A stretch of 5,950 nt of DNA from an uncultured Rubrobacteraceae bacterium (GTDB taxonomy: Bacteria; Actinomycetota; Rubrobacteria; Rubrobacterales; Rubrobacteraceae): NCBI GenBank assembly GCA_902805985.1, contig CADCUW010000278.1, forward strand, positions 1 to 5,950, read 5' to 3'. Every line of letters starts with the position of its first letter. Within the stretch, counting starts at the first letter, position 1. The notes under the pieces are model-generated. The model searched no databases and was not told the origin of the DNA. It saw only the letters and a program-made list of their open reading frames with translations. A program made the translations under genes and the position numbers. Positions 5,791 to 5,950 of the stretch are shown one piece after another.

Positions 5791-5950
5791 TTGGGGCGTA
5801 CGGACCGGGTGGTCGAAGGGGCGAAGGATCATGCCGAGGTGGCCGCCGGGCACGCGAGACCCTGGGTGAGGGTCATGGCGCGGCTCGGCTACGTTGCCAA
5901 GGGCGTGGTGTACGCGACCATCGGCGTTCTCGCGATGCTGGAGGCGCTAG
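5791..5950 (+). CDS. DUF1206 membrane protein, N-terminal fragment (runs off right edge)
   Basis: From the TTG at 5791 the plus strand gives 53 residues before the edge. The stretch ARPWVRVMARLGYVAKG (about 22-38) leading into a hydrophobic helix VVYATIGVLAMLEAL (39-53) is the start of a DUF1206 repeat: family members begin with an Arg/Trp-rich amphipathic piece, then GYxAKGVVY and a membrane helix. Complete proteins usually carry three such repeats in the membrane. The biochemical function is unknown. The start is uncertain. TTG 5791 has GGGAAGG (5774-5780) ten bases upstream, while GTG 5839 has AAGGA (5824-5828) at a similar distance; GTG 5809 and ATG 5875 lack good sites, and the ATG would cut off the conserved PWV segment. 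The frame upstream of 5791 stays open for a long way but has no family character. The gene is divergent from nadE. Confidence 0.7.
   Translation, partial: MGRTDRVVEGAKDHAEVAAGHARPWVRVMARLGYVAKGVVYATIGVLAMLEAL

Noticed and set aside
5650..5853. 67-codon minus-strand open frame between nadE and DUF1206
   Set aside because: No recognisable motif, no good ribosome-binding site seen, and it overlaps the probable DUF1206 start region.
1..5950. A novel defence, mobile or biosynthetic system
   Set aside because: All sizeable coding regions belong to known families, and there are no transposase, integrase, nuclease, toxin or synthase signatures or repeat arrays in the window.

Overview
The window is GC-rich, densely coded DNA from a bacterial chromosome. 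The high GC, the frequent TTG and GTG starts, strong AGGAGG-type ribosome-binding sites and the gene families present suggest an actinobacterium, with a Rubrobacter-like lineage as my best guess. That taxonomic call is an impression from sequence style and is not proven. I see no insertion sequence, CRISPR array, phage gene, rRNA or tRNA.

Layout, left to right. (1) At 1-157, on the minus strand, lies the N-terminus of an aldo/keto reductase; the gene runs off the left edge. (2) A 113-bp divergent spacer (158-270) holds an imperfect palindrome and a weak promoter candidate. (3) At 271-1896 (+) is a membrane-bound NarL/DesK-type sensor histidine kinase with about ten transmembrane segments and no response regulator in view. 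(4) A 100-bp spacer carries a fairly good promoter (TAGACA-17-GAGAAT) and a perfect Shine-Dalgarno sequence. (5) At 1997-2938 and 2940-3776 (+) is a two-gene ABC exporter operon: a BcrA/NatA-type ATPase followed, one base later, by an ABC-2 type permease. (6) A 48-bp convergent spacer contains a small GC hairpin abutting the next stop codon. (7) At 3825-5546 (-) is a complete glutamine-dependent NAD+ synthetase (NadE, 573 aa). Its TATATT box sits six bases before the ATG with no ribosome-binding site, so it looks leaderless. (8) A divergent spacer of about 245 bp (5547-5790) carries an 8-bp-arm inverted repeat. (9) From about 5791 (+) is the N-terminus of a DUF1206 membrane protein, cut by the right edge.

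How they work together. The ATPase and permease are almost certainly one exporter, with two copies of each subunit probably assembling in the membrane. The sensor kinase lies upstream on the same strand and could sense the same stress or compound, but the exporter has its own promoter, so the link is only positional. NadE carries out the last step of NAD+ synthesis and is a housekeeping gene unrelated in function to its neighbours. The aldo/keto reductase uses nicotinamide cofactors but lies too far away to argue a shared pathway.

I did not find a convincing undescribed system. The points most worth checking are the leaderless nadE start, the orphan multi-pass kinase next to the exporter, and the two inverted repeats in the divergent spacers.
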